DNA from: Pseudomonadota bacterium
Lineage (GTDB): Bacteria > Pseudomonadota > Alphaproteobacteria > Micavibrionales > Micavibrionaceae
DNA length: 64,000 nt
Reading direction: 5' to 3'
NCBI GenBank assembly: GCA_029558635.1
Contig: JAKQEE010000052.1
Coordinates: 702,860-766,859 of the forward strand
Under the pieces are notes generated by a model. That model was not told where the DNA came from. It saw only the letters and a program-made list of their open reading frames with translations, and ran no database searches. Position numbers and translations under genes: made by a program. This document shows positions 55,175 through 64,000 of the stretch, in pieces (position 1 is the first letter of the stretch; each line of letters starts with the position of its first letter).

Positions 55175-57412
55175 TCAAAACTTATTGCTGCGCGGGAAGC
55201 CGTTAGGCGGGAGTTTTCCAGCCTGAGCGCGTTCACCAACCCATTCCTTGATATTGGATACAGACATTTCGCGTGTGCCGGAAATAAACGTAAATCCTTG
55301 TTTCAGATTGAACGTCTTGGCGTCGGAAATTTCGGCGTCTTTGTATTTCTGGAGAATGATGCCCTTGCCCTTGGCCATTTCAGGGATTTGGTCGAGTTTG
55401 AAGACCAGCATCTTGCGGTTGGTTCCCACAATCGCGATGTGGTCGTCTTTTTCACCAATGACGCGGCACAGGCGCGCGTCCCCGTTATCGGACACCGACA
55501 TAATGGTTTTACCATTTTTGGTTTGGGCGAGAATTTCATTCGATGAGACGACGAAGCCCTTCCCATCGCGGCTGGCAACCAAGATTTTCTGGTCGGGTTG
55601 CCAGACCATGGCCTCGACGATATCCGCATCGTTCGGGATTTCGACCAGCAAGCGGATCGGTTCGCCGAAGCCGCGTCCGGCAGGGAGCTTATCCCCCGCA
55701 ATCGTATAAAAGCGTCCGTTGCTGGCGAAGACCACGATTTTATCCGTTGTTTGCGCTTCAAACACAAATTGCTCGCGGTCGCCTTCTTTATATTTCAGGT
55801 CGCCAGAGTTCACGCCGTGGCCTTTCATGGCACGGATCCAGCCTTTGGCGGAGAGGATGATGGTAACCGGTTCTTTTTCAACCATCACCTGCTGCAGATC
55901 AACTTCGACCGGTGCGGGCGGTTTGCCAATAGTCGTCCGGCGCGCGCCGAGCGTGGTGGTCAGGCCGTATATTTTCTTGGTGATGCCGATTTGTTTTTTA
56001 ATCTCGGCCCATTGTTTGGCTTCGGATTTCAGAAGTTTTTCGAGCGCATCCTTTTCTTTTTCCAGCGCATCGTGTTCTTTTCTGATTTCGAACTCTTCGA
56101 GTTTGCGCAAGGAACGGAGGCGCATATTCAAAATCGCTTCGGCTTGAACTTCGGTCAGGCCAAACGCTTTGATCAGCGCGGGTTTCGGCTCGTCGCTTTC
56201 GCGAATAATACGGATCACTTCGTCAATATTCAGATAAACGATTAGGTAGCCTGCCAGAACTTCGAGACGGTGTTTGACGGCCTCCAAACGGTGGTTGGAA
56301 CGGCGAACCAGAACATCCTGTCTGTGGTTCAACCAGCTTTGCAGAACCTCTTTCAAATTCATCACACGGGGAACAATGCCGTTTTCCAGCACGTTCATGT
56401 TGAGTGCAAAACGGGTTTCCAGATCGGACGCGCGGAACAAAGCTTCCATCAGCAATTCCGGCTCGACATTGCGGTTTTTCGGAACCAGAACCAGACGAAT
56501 GTCTTCAGCGCTTTCGTCGCGGACATCGTCCAACATCGGCAGTTTTTTATTGGTAATCAGATTGGCAATCTGTTCGATCAGCTTGGCTTTTTGCACCTGA
56601 TACGGGATTTCGGTGACAACGATTTGCCATGTGCCCTGTTTCAGCTCCTCTTTCACCCAGCGCGCGCGGGTGCGGAAAGACCCGCGTCCAGTGCGGTAAG
56701 ATTCTAGAATAGAGTCTTTGCTTTCGACCAGAACGCCGCCCGTCGGGAAGTCGGGGCCTTTGACAATTTTGACGAGGTCTTCGATGGGCACGTCTTTTTC
56801 AAGCATCAGTTCCATCGCTTCACACAGTTCGGCGACGTTATGTGGTGGAATGTTGGTCGCCATCCCCACGGCGATCCCCGCTGCGCCATTGGCGAGCAAA
56901 TTCGGGAAGTTTGCGGGCAGAACGGCGGGTTCTTGCGTATCGCCGTCATAGGTGTAACGGAAATCAACCGCGTCTTCGTCGATGCCCTCGAGCAGCGCAA
57001 TCGCCGTCTCAGTCAGACGTGATTCCGTATACCGCATAGCGGCGGCGTTATCGCCGTCGATGTTCCCGAAGTTTCCCTGCCCGTCAACCAGCGGATAGCG
57101 TACCGCGAAGTCCTGTGCCAAACGCACAAGCGTGTCATAGACCGACTGGTCACCGTGCGGGTGGAATTTACCGATGACATCGCCCACAACCCGTGCCGAT
57201 TTTTTGGGCGGCTGGTGCGGGTTGAGTTTCAATTGATACATCGCAAACAGAACGCGACGGTGAACGGGTTTCAGGCCATCGCGCACATCGGGCAGCGAAC
57301 GGGCCATGATGGTCGAGAGCGCGTAGGAGAGATATCTGTCAGAAAGCAATCCCGCCATCGGCTGGTCGATGATGTTTTCGGTCAGAGTCTTGGTGGGGGT
57401 CTTACGGGCCAT
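55175..57412 (-). CDS. parC: DNA topoisomerase IV subunit A
   Basis: A 745-residue type IIA topoisomerase subunit. The catalytic Tyr is Tyr128 ([10 protein letters not shown]), with the helix-turn-helix [19 protein letters not shown] upstream and GNIDGDNAA. The coiled coil follows near 440-480, and a six-bladed C-terminal domain starts at about 505. It decatenates daughter chromosomes. The protein lacks the GyrA box (QRRGGRG), supporting ParC. It ends next to motB across the repeat array. Confidence 0.96.
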   Translation of the reverse strand: MARKTPTKTLTENIIDQPMAGLLSDRYLSYALSTIMARSLPDVRDGLKPVHRRVLFAMYQLKLNPHQPPKKSARVVGDVIGKFHPHGDQSVYDTLVRLAQDFAVRYPLVDGQGNFGNIDGDNAAAMRYTESRLTETAIALLEGIDEDAVDFRYTYDGDTQEPAVLPANFPNLLANGAAGIAVGMATNIPPHNVAELCEAMELMLEKDVPIEDLVKIVKGPDFPTGGVLVESKDSILESYRTGRGSFRTRARWVKEELKQGTWQIVVTEIPYQVQKAKLIEQIANLITNKKLPMLDDVRDESAEDIRLVLVPKNRNVEPELLMEALFRASDLETRFALNMNVLENGIVPRVMNLKEVLQSWLNHRQDVLVRRSNHRLEAVKHRLEVLAGYLIVYLNIDEVIRIIRESDEPKPALIKAFGLTEVQAEAILNMRLRSLRKLEEFEIRKEHDALEKEKDALEKLLKSEAKQWAEIKKQIGITKKIYGLTTTLGARRTTIGKPPAPVEVDLQQVMVEKEPVTIILSAKGWIRAMKGHGVNSGDLKYKEGDREQFVFEAQTTDKIVVFASNGRFYTIAGDKLPAGRGFGEPIRLLVEIPNDADIVEAMVWQPDQKILVASRDGKGFVVSSNEILAQTKNGKTIMSVSDNGDARLCRVIGEKDDHIAIVGTNRKMLVFKLDQIPEMAKGKGIILQKYKDAEISDAKTFNLKQGFTFISGTREMSVSNIKEWVGERAQAGKLPPNGFPRSNKF

Positions 57413-57432
57413 AAATTCATTCCTAAATTACA

Positions 57433-58185
57433 TTACGCGGCAGATTCGGCTGCGGGGTTGTATTTTTTCGCAAAAACCGAGGCAAAACGCAAGCGCGGGG
57501 CGGGTACACCCTGCGAATGATGCGCAAAAACCCAGTTTTCAAGGAAATATCCGGTCATTTTCAAGCCCTTTAGGATTTCTTCTTCATCTATTTCCTTAAC
57601 GGGTTCCGGTTTCAGAAAATCGGGAATCAGAAGCAATTTATCCTTATACGGGTATCCTTCCTTGAGCGATACCGCGCAGCCGGATTTAGGGGAGACGTAG
57701 GTGAGCGTGCGCGAATCTCCGCCCGCCACGCAGCGCGTCAGGTCAAGGCCAAATCCAAGCTCTTTTAAAAGAGCCAATTCCCAAAGAACATAGGCCGCGC
57801 CCCAAATCTCGCTTTGGAGCGTATCGAGCAAGGCTTTCATCCCGTTGAAGAGGCCCGGATGGCCCTCGCGTTCGGGGAGCGTTGCGTCACACAGCGAACA
57901 GGCCGATAATAGTGCCGCCAATTTCATCGGGTCACCCAGAATCATTGCGGCAGTATTTTTGCCATGCTCAAACGCAAAATGCCCCAACTGGTCAGCAACA
58001 CGGGATTTCCATTCGACTTCCAGAATTGTTCCGGCCTCCATCAGGCCGCGCATTTTCGAGGATTTCGCGCCGTGGACATAGCCGTTATGCCGTCCATGTT
58101 TTTCGGTGAGCAGAGACAAAACCGCGCCCCCTTCTCCGTGGGCGCGGGCCGACAAAACGATTCCCTGATCAATCCATTGTTCCAT
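57433..58185 (-). CDS. recO: DNA repair protein RecO
   Basis: A 250-residue recombination mediator that with RecR loads RecA on SSB-covered DNA. It has an N-terminal OB-fold (DQGIVLSARAHGEGGAVLSL, then HNGYVHGAKS) and a helical C-terminal part. Several Cys residues (SACSLCD, CVAGGD, SGCAVS) are in the region where some RecO have a zinc site. It lies between tsaB and parC on the same strand. Confidence 0.92.
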   Translation of the reverse strand: MEQWIDQGIVLSARAHGEGGAVLSLLTEKHGRHNGYVHGAKSSKMRGLMEAGTILEVEWKSRVADQLGHFAFEHGKNTAAMILGDPMKLAALLSACSLCDATLPEREGHPGLFNGMKALLDTLQSEIWGAAYVLWELALLKELGFGLDLTRCVAGGDSRTLTYVSPKSGCAVSLKEGYPYKDKLLLIPDFLKPEPVKEIDEEEILKGLKMTGYFLENWVFAHHSQGVPAPRLRFASVFAKKYNPAAESAA

Positions 58186-58202
58186 GGGGGGAGTATGGCA
58201 AG

Positions 58203-58766
58203 TTATGAGGGTAAAGTCACCTCTGCCTCGCGTAAATAAAGCGGGCTTGGGGGATAAAGAACAAAGTTTTCTTCGGCAATGCGTTCGGTCAGTTCAGCCA
58301 TGAGCAACAAATCGGGGCGGCAGTCCTTTTTCAAGGTTCCGGCCCAATTTTCAACTTCATCTGCCGTATAAATGCGGGCATCGCCTTTTAATGGCTGGCC
58401 ATAATAGTCGCCGCGTTTGGTATCGAGCACGGCCAGCAGCTTCGGTTCGTCCTTATATTCCTCTAATATTGTTTCGAGTGTTGAAAAGCCCAGAACCGGA
58501 ATGGACAGGGACATTCCCAATGTCCGTGCGGTAGACAGACCAATGCGAACGCCGGTAAACGACCCCGGGCCACGGGTGACGGCGATGCGGTTCAAACCGG
58601 TTAACGGGCGGCCTGCCTTTGCCATTACCTCTTCAATCATCGGGATCAGACGCTCGGCCTGTCCGCGCTCGGTTTCCTCGGATAACAGCCATTTTTCGCC
58701 GCTTTCTCCATCCCGAAAAGCGACCGCGCACCCTGTCACTGCGACATCTAGTGCCAAAATCTTCAT
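58203..58766 (-). CDS. tsaB: tRNA t6A biosynthesis protein TsaB
   Basis: A 187-residue protein of the TsaB (YeaZ) family that works with TsaD and TsaE to form t6A37. It has MKILALDVAVTGCAVAFRDG, ITVTRGPGSFTGVRIGLSTA-like (VTRGPGSFTGVRIGLSTART) and SLSIPVLGFSTLE. The ATG at 58766 is preferred; an ATG two codons upstream exists (58772). The C-terminus is shorter than in E. coli. It heads the tsaB-recO-parC group. Confidence 0.93.
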   Translation of the reverse strand: MKILALDVAVTGCAVAFRDGESGEKWLLSEETERGQAERLIPMIEEVMAKAGRPLTGLNRIAVTRGPGSFTGVRIGLSTARTLGMSLSIPVLGFSTLETILEEYKDEPKLLAVLDTKRGDYYGQPLKGDARIYTADEVENWAGTLKKDCRPDLLLMAELTERIAEENFVLYPPSPLYLREAEVTLPS

Positions 58767-58819
58767 AACCACAAGTCCATATTGCCAATCTGTTTTGCCC
58801 CGATTATAGTCGCCCCATC

Positions 58820-59890
58820 ATGCCACGCAAGCCGATCCTGTTGTTTTTATGCGCTTTTTGGTCGCTGCTTCCTAAAAGCGCGCCTGCGGCGACCCTGTCT
58901 GAGGATTTGAACTCTGTCGTGGTTTATGCCTATTTCCAGATCGGAACCGCGGAAGATTACGCCTCGGATCTTTCCATTGACGCTTTTCAGGCCCAGATCG
59001 ACGAAATCACCACGGGTGGTTACAACGTTCTCTCGCTCAAGGATGTTCTGGGAGCACAGTCAACCGGACAATCTCTGCCTCCCAAATCCATCGTTCTGAC
59101 GTTTGAAACGTTTGATACAAACTTCATGAAGGATGCTCTGCCCCTTCTTGATAAAAATCACCTTCCTTTCGTTCTGATCCTGTCTGCCGCGAAGCTTGAC
59201 GATGTGGAAAAGAAGGGGGTTGGTCCTTCGTGGGACGACGTCCGGCCACTGCTCAAAAATTCGTTGGTCGAGATCGGCATGACTCCCTATCTTTATGCAC
59301 CCGAACATATCCAAAGCGCGGAAGATTTAAAGCTGAGCATCAACCGCGCCAAAGCGCGCTTTCGTGAGAAACTCGATTTCGAACCGCCCTACTTCTCTTA
59401 TCCGTTCGGGGAATATTCTCCTGCTTACCGTGCGATAGCATCAAACTTTGCGGCGGCACTGACCCAAACATCCGGCGTCATGTCCAGTCAAACCGACAAA
59501 ACATTGGTCCCGCGCTTTACTATGACTGACGGATTTTCCGATATCGACCGTTTCCGCATGACCTCGTTGGCACTCCCATTTCCGGTGATTGATCCGACAC
59601 CTGATCGTGTCTATTGGAAAGAAAACCCTCCTATTCTGGAATTTTCTGTGGATCAGCGCATAACAAAAGGTGATCTTTCGAAGATGGATTGTTTTGCATC
59701 GGGGGTTAGCGGATTGACAAAAGATATTCGCTATACACCCGACGAAACTCAAGTCGCCATCCACATCCCAGCCCCATTCGAAGATGGTAAGGGGCGAGTG
59801 AATTGCACCATTCCGGTTTTATCTCCGGATGGCGACCCCGATGCCGTTCGCTGGCGCTGGGCGGGCTTTCAATTCAATTTTGCGGAATAA
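58820..59890 (+). CDS. Secreted polysaccharide-deacetylase-fold protein, catalytic residues lost
   Basis: A 356-residue exported protein (signal peptide 1-23) with the fold of NodB/PgaB-type polysaccharide deacetylases: VVVYAYFQIG, GGYNVLSLKDVLG, then LPPKSIVLTFETFDTNF. The normal TFDDGY catalytic motif reads TFETFDTNF (94-102), and the zinc-binding SHTxxH region reads EIGMTPYLYA (151-160). The later YPFGEYS is kept. So the metal and catalytic Asp are absent and it is probably not an active deacetylase. A carbohydrate-binding or structural role is inference. The C-terminal third (after about 255) is a beta-rich tail (ENPPILEFSVDQRITKGDL). It stands alone, divergent from tsaB. Confidence 0.8.
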   Translation: MPRKPILLFLCAFWSLLPKSAPAATLSEDLNSVVVYAYFQIGTAEDYASDLSIDAFQAQIDEITTGGYNVLSLKDVLGAQSTGQSLPPKSIVLTFETFDTNFMKDALPLLDKNHLPFVLILSAAKLDDVEKKGVGPSWDDVRPLLKNSLVEIGMTPYLYAPEHIQSAEDLKLSINRAKARFREKLDFEPPYFSYPFGEYSPAYRAIASNFAAALTQTSGVMSSQTDKTLVPRFTMTDGFSDIDRFRMTSLALPFPVIDPTPDRVYWKENPPILEFSVDQRITKGDLSKMDCFASGVSGLTKDIRYTPDETQVAIHIPAPFEDGKGRVNCTIPVLSPDGDPDAVRWRWAGFQFNFAE

Positions 59891-59896
59891 TAATCT

Positions 59897-60457
59897 CTAG
59901 TCGTTTACGGCGCGGACTTCGAGGACTTCAGGGATGTAATGACGCATCATGTTCTCGATCCCCATTTTGAGGGTCATGGTCGAGCTGGGGCATCCGGCGC
60001 AGGCGCCGCGCATCCGCAGCCACAAAATCCCCTTGTCGAATTCACAAAATTCTATGTCGCCGCCGTCACGGGCGACCGCTGGCCGCACCCGCGTATCGAG
60101 CAGTTCGCGGATTTTTCCTACGACTTCGCCCTCTTCCCCCGAATAGGTTTTCGACAATTGGGGTAATGGAGAGAGCAGAACCGGATGTTTCATACTGAAA
60201 TGCTCGAACAGAACCCCCAGCACCAGAGTTTTAACGGCGGTCCAGTCTTCGTCTTTTGATTTCGTGATCGATACAAAATCTTCGCCGAAAAAAACAGAAA
60301 TCACGCCATCAACTTCAAACAGACGTAGGGCCAATGGCGAGCGGCCATCGACTTCCTTCGGCGATTTGAATTCCACCCCTGCTCCGCCGGTTACTGTCAT
60401 ACCGGGCAAGAATTTCAGCGTGTCGGGGTTCGGTGTCGTTTCGGTATGGATAAACAT
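59897..60457 (-). CDS. Nfu-type iron-sulfur cluster carrier protein
   Basis: A 186-residue protein with an N-terminal Nfu_N domain (MFIHTETTPNPDTLKFLPGM, then RLFEVDGVISVFFGEDFVSI) and a C-terminal NifU-like domain with the cluster-binding CxxC (RGACAGCPSSTMTLKMGIE). It delivers Fe-S clusters to target enzymes. It lies 18 bases after the universal stress protein and converges with the deacetylase-like gene (six bases). Confidence 0.95.
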   Translation of the reverse strand: MFIHTETTPNPDTLKFLPGMTVTGGAGVEFKSPKEVDGRSPLALRLFEVDGVISVFFGEDFVSITKSKDEDWTAVKTLVLGVLFEHFSMKHPVLLSPLPQLSKTYSGEEGEVVGKIRELLDTRVRPAVARDGGDIEFCEFDKGILWLRMRGACAGCPSSTMTLKMGIENMMRHYIPEVLEVRAVND

Positions 60458-60475
60458 TTCCGGTCTTCTCTATTT

Positions 60476-60925
60476 CTATTCCTCTGATTTGGGGTGATCG
60501 GACACCAGAACAAGAGGAACTGGAAATTTTTTGACTGCTTTCAGCTCCAAATAGTCCGCAGCATCCTTCTTTTCGGTTGTCACGATGACTTCGGCAATTT
60601 CCGGATAGGCTTTAATAATTTTCTTGAGCGCGTCAAGCGGGCGGCCTTCCTCAATATAAAACTCCGGCGTTAGGTCGTAATTGTCCCTGATATGCCCAGC
60701 AACCACCCATAATTCTTTTTCACTTTGTTCACGCAGTTCTTGTTTCAGCGTGTCCTCAACCGTTGCCCATCCCTGAAACTCGTCCAGCTGAAGCGTGTTG
60801 AACAGGCCGACCCTCCCGCCCATCTGAACGGCACGGCGGCATGCCACCCCTACAGCTTCGCTGCCATGATGACCGGAATCAACGCATAAAATGTACAAAG
60901 GCGCTGGATGATGTTCATCCATCAT
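60476..60925 (-). CDS. Universal stress protein family (UspA-like)
   Basis: A 149-residue cytoplasmic protein with the Usp fold: LYILCVDSGHHGSEAVGVAC at the start, GHIRDNYDLTPEFYIEEGRP in the middle and PVPLVLVSDH at the end. I do not see the full Gly-rich ATP-binding motif of some Usp proteins. The role is stress survival by family; the trigger is unknown. It lies four bases after the TIGR02186 gene. Confidence 0.85.
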   Translation of the reverse strand: MMDEHHPAPLYILCVDSGHHGSEAVGVACRRAVQMGGRVGLFNTLQLDEFQGWATVEDTLKQELREQSEKELWVVAGHIRDNYDLTPEFYIEEGRPLDALKKIIKAYPEIAEVIVTTEKKDAADYLELKAVKKFPVPLVLVSDHPKSEE

Positions 60926-60928
60926 AAT

Positions 60929-61699
60929 TTACCGTCCTTTCCTCGACAGAGCCGCCGAGAGGAGTCCCATTCCGGCAGCTATGAAAATTCCAACAAACGC
61001 ATAAATCAGGGAATAACGATGTGCATAGCGGTTGATCTCCGCAGACAGGCCAGCCTGCCTGACCTCCAAGACCCGCTCACGTTTATCCACCAGATTTCCT
61101 TTTTCAAAAAGGAAGGCTTCCACCTGATACGGACCGGTGGGAATATTGGCAGGTAGGGAGAAATCTGCGCGGAACAATCCGTCACCCACAAATTTTACTT
61201 TTTTGGCCGTTAGTGGAAGGTTGCCGCTGTGTTGCCAATTGCGGATCAGGGCTTCCTGAAATTTCTTGTAACGCGGTTTGTCTTCCAGATCATCTCTGTC
61301 TTCAGGCTCAAACACCAGCGTGTTCAGTCCGATGCCGTTGTCGATCAGTATCTGCGGTTTGGCTATGTCGGCTTCTCGGGTGCTGACCGCGTAATCATAG
61401 AAATGCGGGATGCTTTCAAAGGTGATGGTGTCGCTGTTCAACCACATCCCCATGATCTGGCTTTTCTCGCGCACGACTACACGCGATTCTGGTCCTTTCA
61501 ACAAGACGACTACGGATTGATCCTTGTTGTTGTTTTCAACTGTTCCGAAGACAACGATATCGCTTCCCGAAAATCCGGTGGTCACATCCACATTGTCTCT
61601 GGCCAGATCAATGATGACCCGTGCGTTGTTCGACTGCGCATAAGAAGTGGCGGGAAGTAACGCGGTCAGAGCCATAAAAATCAGGATAGACTTGTTCAT
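60929..61699 (-). CDS. TIGR02186 family membrane protein
   Basis: A 256-residue protein with a signal peptide (1-21, ending SYA-Q), a periplasmic domain of about 200 residues and one C-terminal transmembrane helix (SLIYAFVGIFIAAGMGLLSA). The domain contains DNVDVTTGFSGSDIVVFGTV and VFEPEDRDDLEDKPRYKKFQ. TIGR02186 is an alphaproteobacterial family of unknown function that is often encoded beside a TSUP permease, as here. The start at 61699 overlaps the stop of the permease gene (ATGA). Confidence 0.87.
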   Translation of the reverse strand: MNKSILIFMALTALLPATSYAQSNNARVIIDLARDNVDVTTGFSGSDIVVFGTVENNNKDQSVVVLLKGPESRVVVREKSQIMGMWLNSDTITFESIPHFYDYAVSTREADIAKPQILIDNGIGLNTLVFEPEDRDDLEDKPRYKKFQEALIRNWQHSGNLPLTAKKVKFVGDGLFRADFSLPANIPTGPYQVEAFLFEKGNLVDKRERVLEVRQAGLSAEINRYAHRYSLIYAFVGIFIAAGMGLLSAALSRKGR

Positions 61700-62610
61700 T
61701 CCACCACCTCGGTTGTGAAATGTTCGAGAGGCTCGATAAAAAGGCCTTGCCACAGACGTAGGCATACCCCTAACAGGATCAGGGCCAACAACAACCTTGC
61801 CGGTGCGCCCTTGATGTATTTTGTAATCCGGACACCGATCTGGCTTCCGACCAGACTACCCACCATCAAAACCAACGCCAGCAGGAGGTCGACCGTGCTG
61901 TTGCCCATGGAATGCAGAAATGCCGAGACAGTCGTTGTAATCAGAATTTGGTAAAGCGAGGTGCCCACCACCAGCGTCCCGGGCATTCCGAGAATATAGA
62001 TCATGGCCGGAACCAAAAGGAACCCGCCACCAATCCCCAGAACGGAAACCATCAATCCCCCGATAACACCGAGAGTCACCGGCACTACCGCACTGATGCA
62101 CAAGTTTGAACGAGGGAACATCATCGGATATGGAAGCCCCTGAGTTATCTTTACCCAGAATTTCGAGCGTTTGGCTTCGGCATGATGTTTCCTCTTCAGG
62201 ATCGCTCCGAAACTTTCATAGAGCATCGAACCGCCAATCGAGCCAAGCAGCAGGACATAGAGTGCATTAATCACGATGTCGATCTGGCCTGTGTATTGCA
62301 ACAACTTGAAAATCAAAATACCGATGACCGTTCCGAACAAACTTCCGGCCAACATCACCGAACCGAGCTTGATATCGACATTGCCCTTACGCCAATGACC
62401 GAAAACGCCAGACAATGAAGATGAAATCAGCTGGACGGCCTGAGTCCCCACCGCAAATGATGCGGGAACGCCCATAAACACCATAAAAGGAGTCGCCAGA
62501 AACCCGCCGCCAATACCAAAAACAGAAGAGATGACGCCCACGGCAACGCCCAACCCCAAAATAACCTCCAGGGGCACGGCCATTTCCGCGACAGGTAAGT
62601 AAATGTCCAT
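61696..62610 (-). CDS. TauE/SafE (TSUP) family permease
   Basis: A 304-residue membrane protein with about eight to nine helices in two repeats. Each repeat has the TSUP signature (GVISSVFGIGGGFLATPFMV near 24, and GLMVSVLGIGGGFLLVPAM near 188). The family exports sulfite, sulfoacetate or other organosulfur anions, but the substrate is not known here. It is translationally coupled to the TIGR02186 gene and 17 bases downstream of a secreted protein gene. Confidence 0.92.
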   Translation of the reverse strand: MDIYLPVAEMAVPLEVILGLGVAVGVISSVFGIGGGFLATPFMVFMGVPASFAVGTQAVQLISSSLSGVFGHWRKGNVDIKLGSVMLAGSLFGTVIGILIFKLLQYTGQIDIVINALYVLLLGSIGGSMLYESFGAILKRKHHAEAKRSKFWVKITQGLPYPMMFPRSNLCISAVVPVTLGVIGGLMVSVLGIGGGFLLVPAMIYILGMPGTLVVGTSLYQILITTTVSAFLHSMGNSTVDLLLALVLMVGSLVGSQIGVRITKYIKGAPARLLLALILLGVCLRLWQGLFIEPLEHFTTEVVE

Positions 62611-62626
62611 CAGTAATTAAAAGCGG

Positions 62627-63289
62627 TTAGTAAACGCTTCGGCTAACCTTGTTGGCCAAAGGCACATTGATCGTTCCCCAGTCCTTGAGGAAGTTGTGAT
62701 AATAGTCCCCAACCTTGGTCACGCTGTAAGCCGGTTTGAAGTTGATCGTTTTGAAAAAGCTGAGGAATGCGACGTGGTAGTCGGGATAGCTGGCCGCGGT
62801 CGACGTGCATTCGGCAATATAGACGTTGTTGCCGTAGTTGGTGACGGCCATCAACCCGCCCTTTTCGGCATAAGGTTCATCCGGAGGGGTTATAAAGGAG
62901 ATCAGCGTCATGCTGGCATAACCCTGCCCCAACCCTGCTTCATTTTGCTGGCGGATTACATTGACCTGATCGTAGGATGCCGTGTAGTTCTTCCAGAAAT
63001 CGTTGGTGTAATTCGTGTCGCGGATTTCATCGCGGAAGCGGTTCGGATAAATCGCAAAGCGTTTGTCTTCACGGGCGCGCAGGCGGCATTCGGCGTCATC
63101 ATCACCGGAAGGCAAGGACAGCGTAATCAGATCGTCCGGTTGCTGGTTGTTGATTTGCTTCCAAGTGTCAGGGAACGAGACAGTCGCGCCTGTCTTCGAA
63201 TCCGTCCAGATTGCATAATCGGCCTTGGCCGGAATTGCAAAAGAGGCAAAAGCCACACAAACCATCAAACCAGTTTTAAAAATCTTCAT
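62627..63289 (-). CDS. Secreted protein of unknown function (220 aa)
   Basis: A 220-residue exported protein with a signal peptide (1-23, KADYA). The mature chain has SKTGATVSFPDTWKQINNQQ, ECRLRAREDKRFAIYPNRFR and GLGQGYASMTLISFITPPDE, ending in FFKTINFKP. Similar proteins are conserved in alphaproteobacteria by my memory, but no function is known to me. Two Cys residues (ECRLR near 67 and AECTST near 160) may pair. It lies between trpS and the TSUP permease on the same strand. Confidence 0.8.
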   Translation of the reverse strand: MKIFKTGLMVCVAFASFAIPAKADYAIWTDSKTGATVSFPDTWKQINNQQPDDLITLSLPSGDDDAECRLRAREDKRFAIYPNRFRDEIRDTNYTNDFWKNYTASYDQVNVIRQQNEAGLGQGYASMTLISFITPPDEPYAEKGGLMAVTNYGNNVYIAECTSTAASYPDYHVAFLSFFKTINFKPAYSVTKVGDYYHNFLKDWGTINVPLANKVSRSVY

Positions 63290-63396
63290 TTCGGAAAATC
63301 GCCTTTTCTATGGATACGCGGGATCCCGAGCGGAATCCCACGGTCCATATTCTGCTATTTTACCCGCTAAAATGCAAACAGGAAGTTACGGGAAGT

Positions 63397-64000
63397 TCAG
63401 GGTTTTTTCCAAAAGCCAATAAGGTCCTTAACCTCTCCAAGGATCGGGGTGGCGATGGCCCGTGCCCTGTCCGCACCGGAGGCTAGAATCCGGTCGATTT
63501 CGGCCGTGTCCTTCATCAGATCGCGCATGGTCGCCGTCATCGGGGCGATTTTGGTGACCGTCAGTTCAGACAGCTTCGGCTTGAATTCCGAAAATTGCTT
63601 TCCGGCGAACTCCGCCACGACCTGCGCCTTGGTTTGACCCGACAACGCTGCATAAATCGTAATCAAGTTTGCCGCCTCGGGACGACCTTCCAGCCCTTCG
63701 ACCGTTTCAGGCAGCGGGTTCGGGTCGGTTTTGGCGCGCTTGATCTTGTCCGCAATCGTGTCAGCATCGTCGGTCAGGTTGATGCGCGACATATCGGATT
63801 CCGCCGACTTGCTCATTTTCTGCGTTCCATCCCGCAAAGACATGACGCGGGTGGCATCGCCCATAATCACGGGTTCGGGAATATTGAAGAATTCCCGATC
63901 AAACCGGTGATTGAAGGTCGAGGCCACATCGCGTGTCAGTTCGACATGTTGCTTCTGGTCTTCGCCGACCGGCACATGGGTCGCGTTATAGAGCAGAATG
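63397..64000 (-). CDS. trpS: Tryptophanyl-tRNA synthetase (5' end outside window)
   Basis: The C-terminal 200 residues of a class I tRNA synthetase; the N-terminal part lies beyond base 64000. Visible: [19 protein letters not shown], the KMSKS signature ([11 protein letters not shown]), [20 protein letters not shown] and the C-terminal helices ending LIGFWKKP. It charges tRNA-Trp. It is transcribed toward the secreted-protein gene at 62627; the gap is 107 bases, so they may be separate units. Confidence 0.96.
   Translation of the reverse strand, partial: ILLYNATHVPVGEDQKQHVELTRDVASTFNHRFDREFFNIPEPVIMGDATRVMSLRDGTQKMSKSAESDMSRINLTDDADTIADKIKRAKTDPNPLPETVEGLEGRPEAANLITIYAALSGQTKAQVVAEFAGKQFSEFKPKLSELTVTKIAPMTATMRDLMKDTAEIDRILASGADRARAIATPILGEVKDLIGFWKKP

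Overview
This window is a stretch of core chromosome from an alphaproteobacterium. The evidence is gene order and family content. Several blocks are typical of that class: miaB-phoH-ybeY-corC-lnt; tig-clpP-lon-hupB; bamE facing CBP3 chaperone-yceD-rpmF-plsX-fabH with ihfA-merR beyond; rpiB-glyA-nrdR-ribE-ribBX-ribH-nusB; marR next to hemB; and trpS followed by a TSUP permease, a TIGR02186 protein, Usp and Nfu. Base composition looks close to balanced. An ECF sigma/NrsF pair, a TipN/GPR-like polar coiled-coil protein, a K+-independent H+-pyrophosphatase and MotA/MotB suggest a motile, polarised cell. I would guess the Rhodospirillales or Micavibrio side of the class, but the sequence alone does not fix the genus.

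Layout. 1-2317: NrsF anti-sigma factor (cut by the window edge), its ECF sigma factor, and a divergent YeiH-type permease. 2338-6494: tRNA-Pro(UGG), then a minus-strand group of HAD phosphatase, MsbA-like exporter, alpha/beta hydrolase and DUF192 protein. 6585-13286: the 1210-residue coiled-coil membrane protein, an AGCS amino-acid symporter, a small secreted protein and a 2-hydroxyacid dehydrogenase. 13356-20654: plus-strand tRNA modification, rRNA maturation and envelope genes (miaB, a PH-domain protein, phoH, ybeY, corC, lnt) between two secreted proteins. 20705-27795: tRNA-Val, hupB, lon, clpP, tig, tRNA-Leu and nnrDE. 27872-32630: a tRNA-His fragment and tRNA-His, glnA, rplM-rpsI, cutA, a membrane hydrolase and a lipoprotein. 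32694-38569: two tandem tRNA-Pro genes, merR, ihfA, an orphan secreted gene with its own promoter, and the fatty acid/phospholipid starter operon. 38580-43535: RNA m5U methyltransferase, cysE, cysK and hppA. 43761-49342: a FliL-like protein and the riboflavin/one-carbon operon. 49396-55099: a chemoreceptor-like protein, marR, hemB, motA and motB. 55175-64000: parC, recO, tsaB, a decayed polysaccharide deacetylase, nfu, usp, the TIGR02186/TSUP pair, a secreted protein and the C-terminal part of trpS.

Almost every gene belongs to a recognised family. I see no phage, insertion sequence, CRISPR array or defence island. The six tRNA genes include all three proline isoacceptors (UGG, CGG, GGG). Rho-independent terminators close most operons.

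The points most worth a second look are: phoH has no ATG, GTG or TTG at its conserved start; the giant TipN/GPR-like protein; a deacetylase-fold protein without its catalytic aspartates and histidines; a repeated 3' piece of tRNA-His like an integration scar; clpX missing between clpP and lon; a perfect 16-bp palindrome upstream of lon; an inverted array of 8-bp repeats between motB and parC; and an orphan secreted gene with a near-consensus promoter splitting fabH from ihfA.
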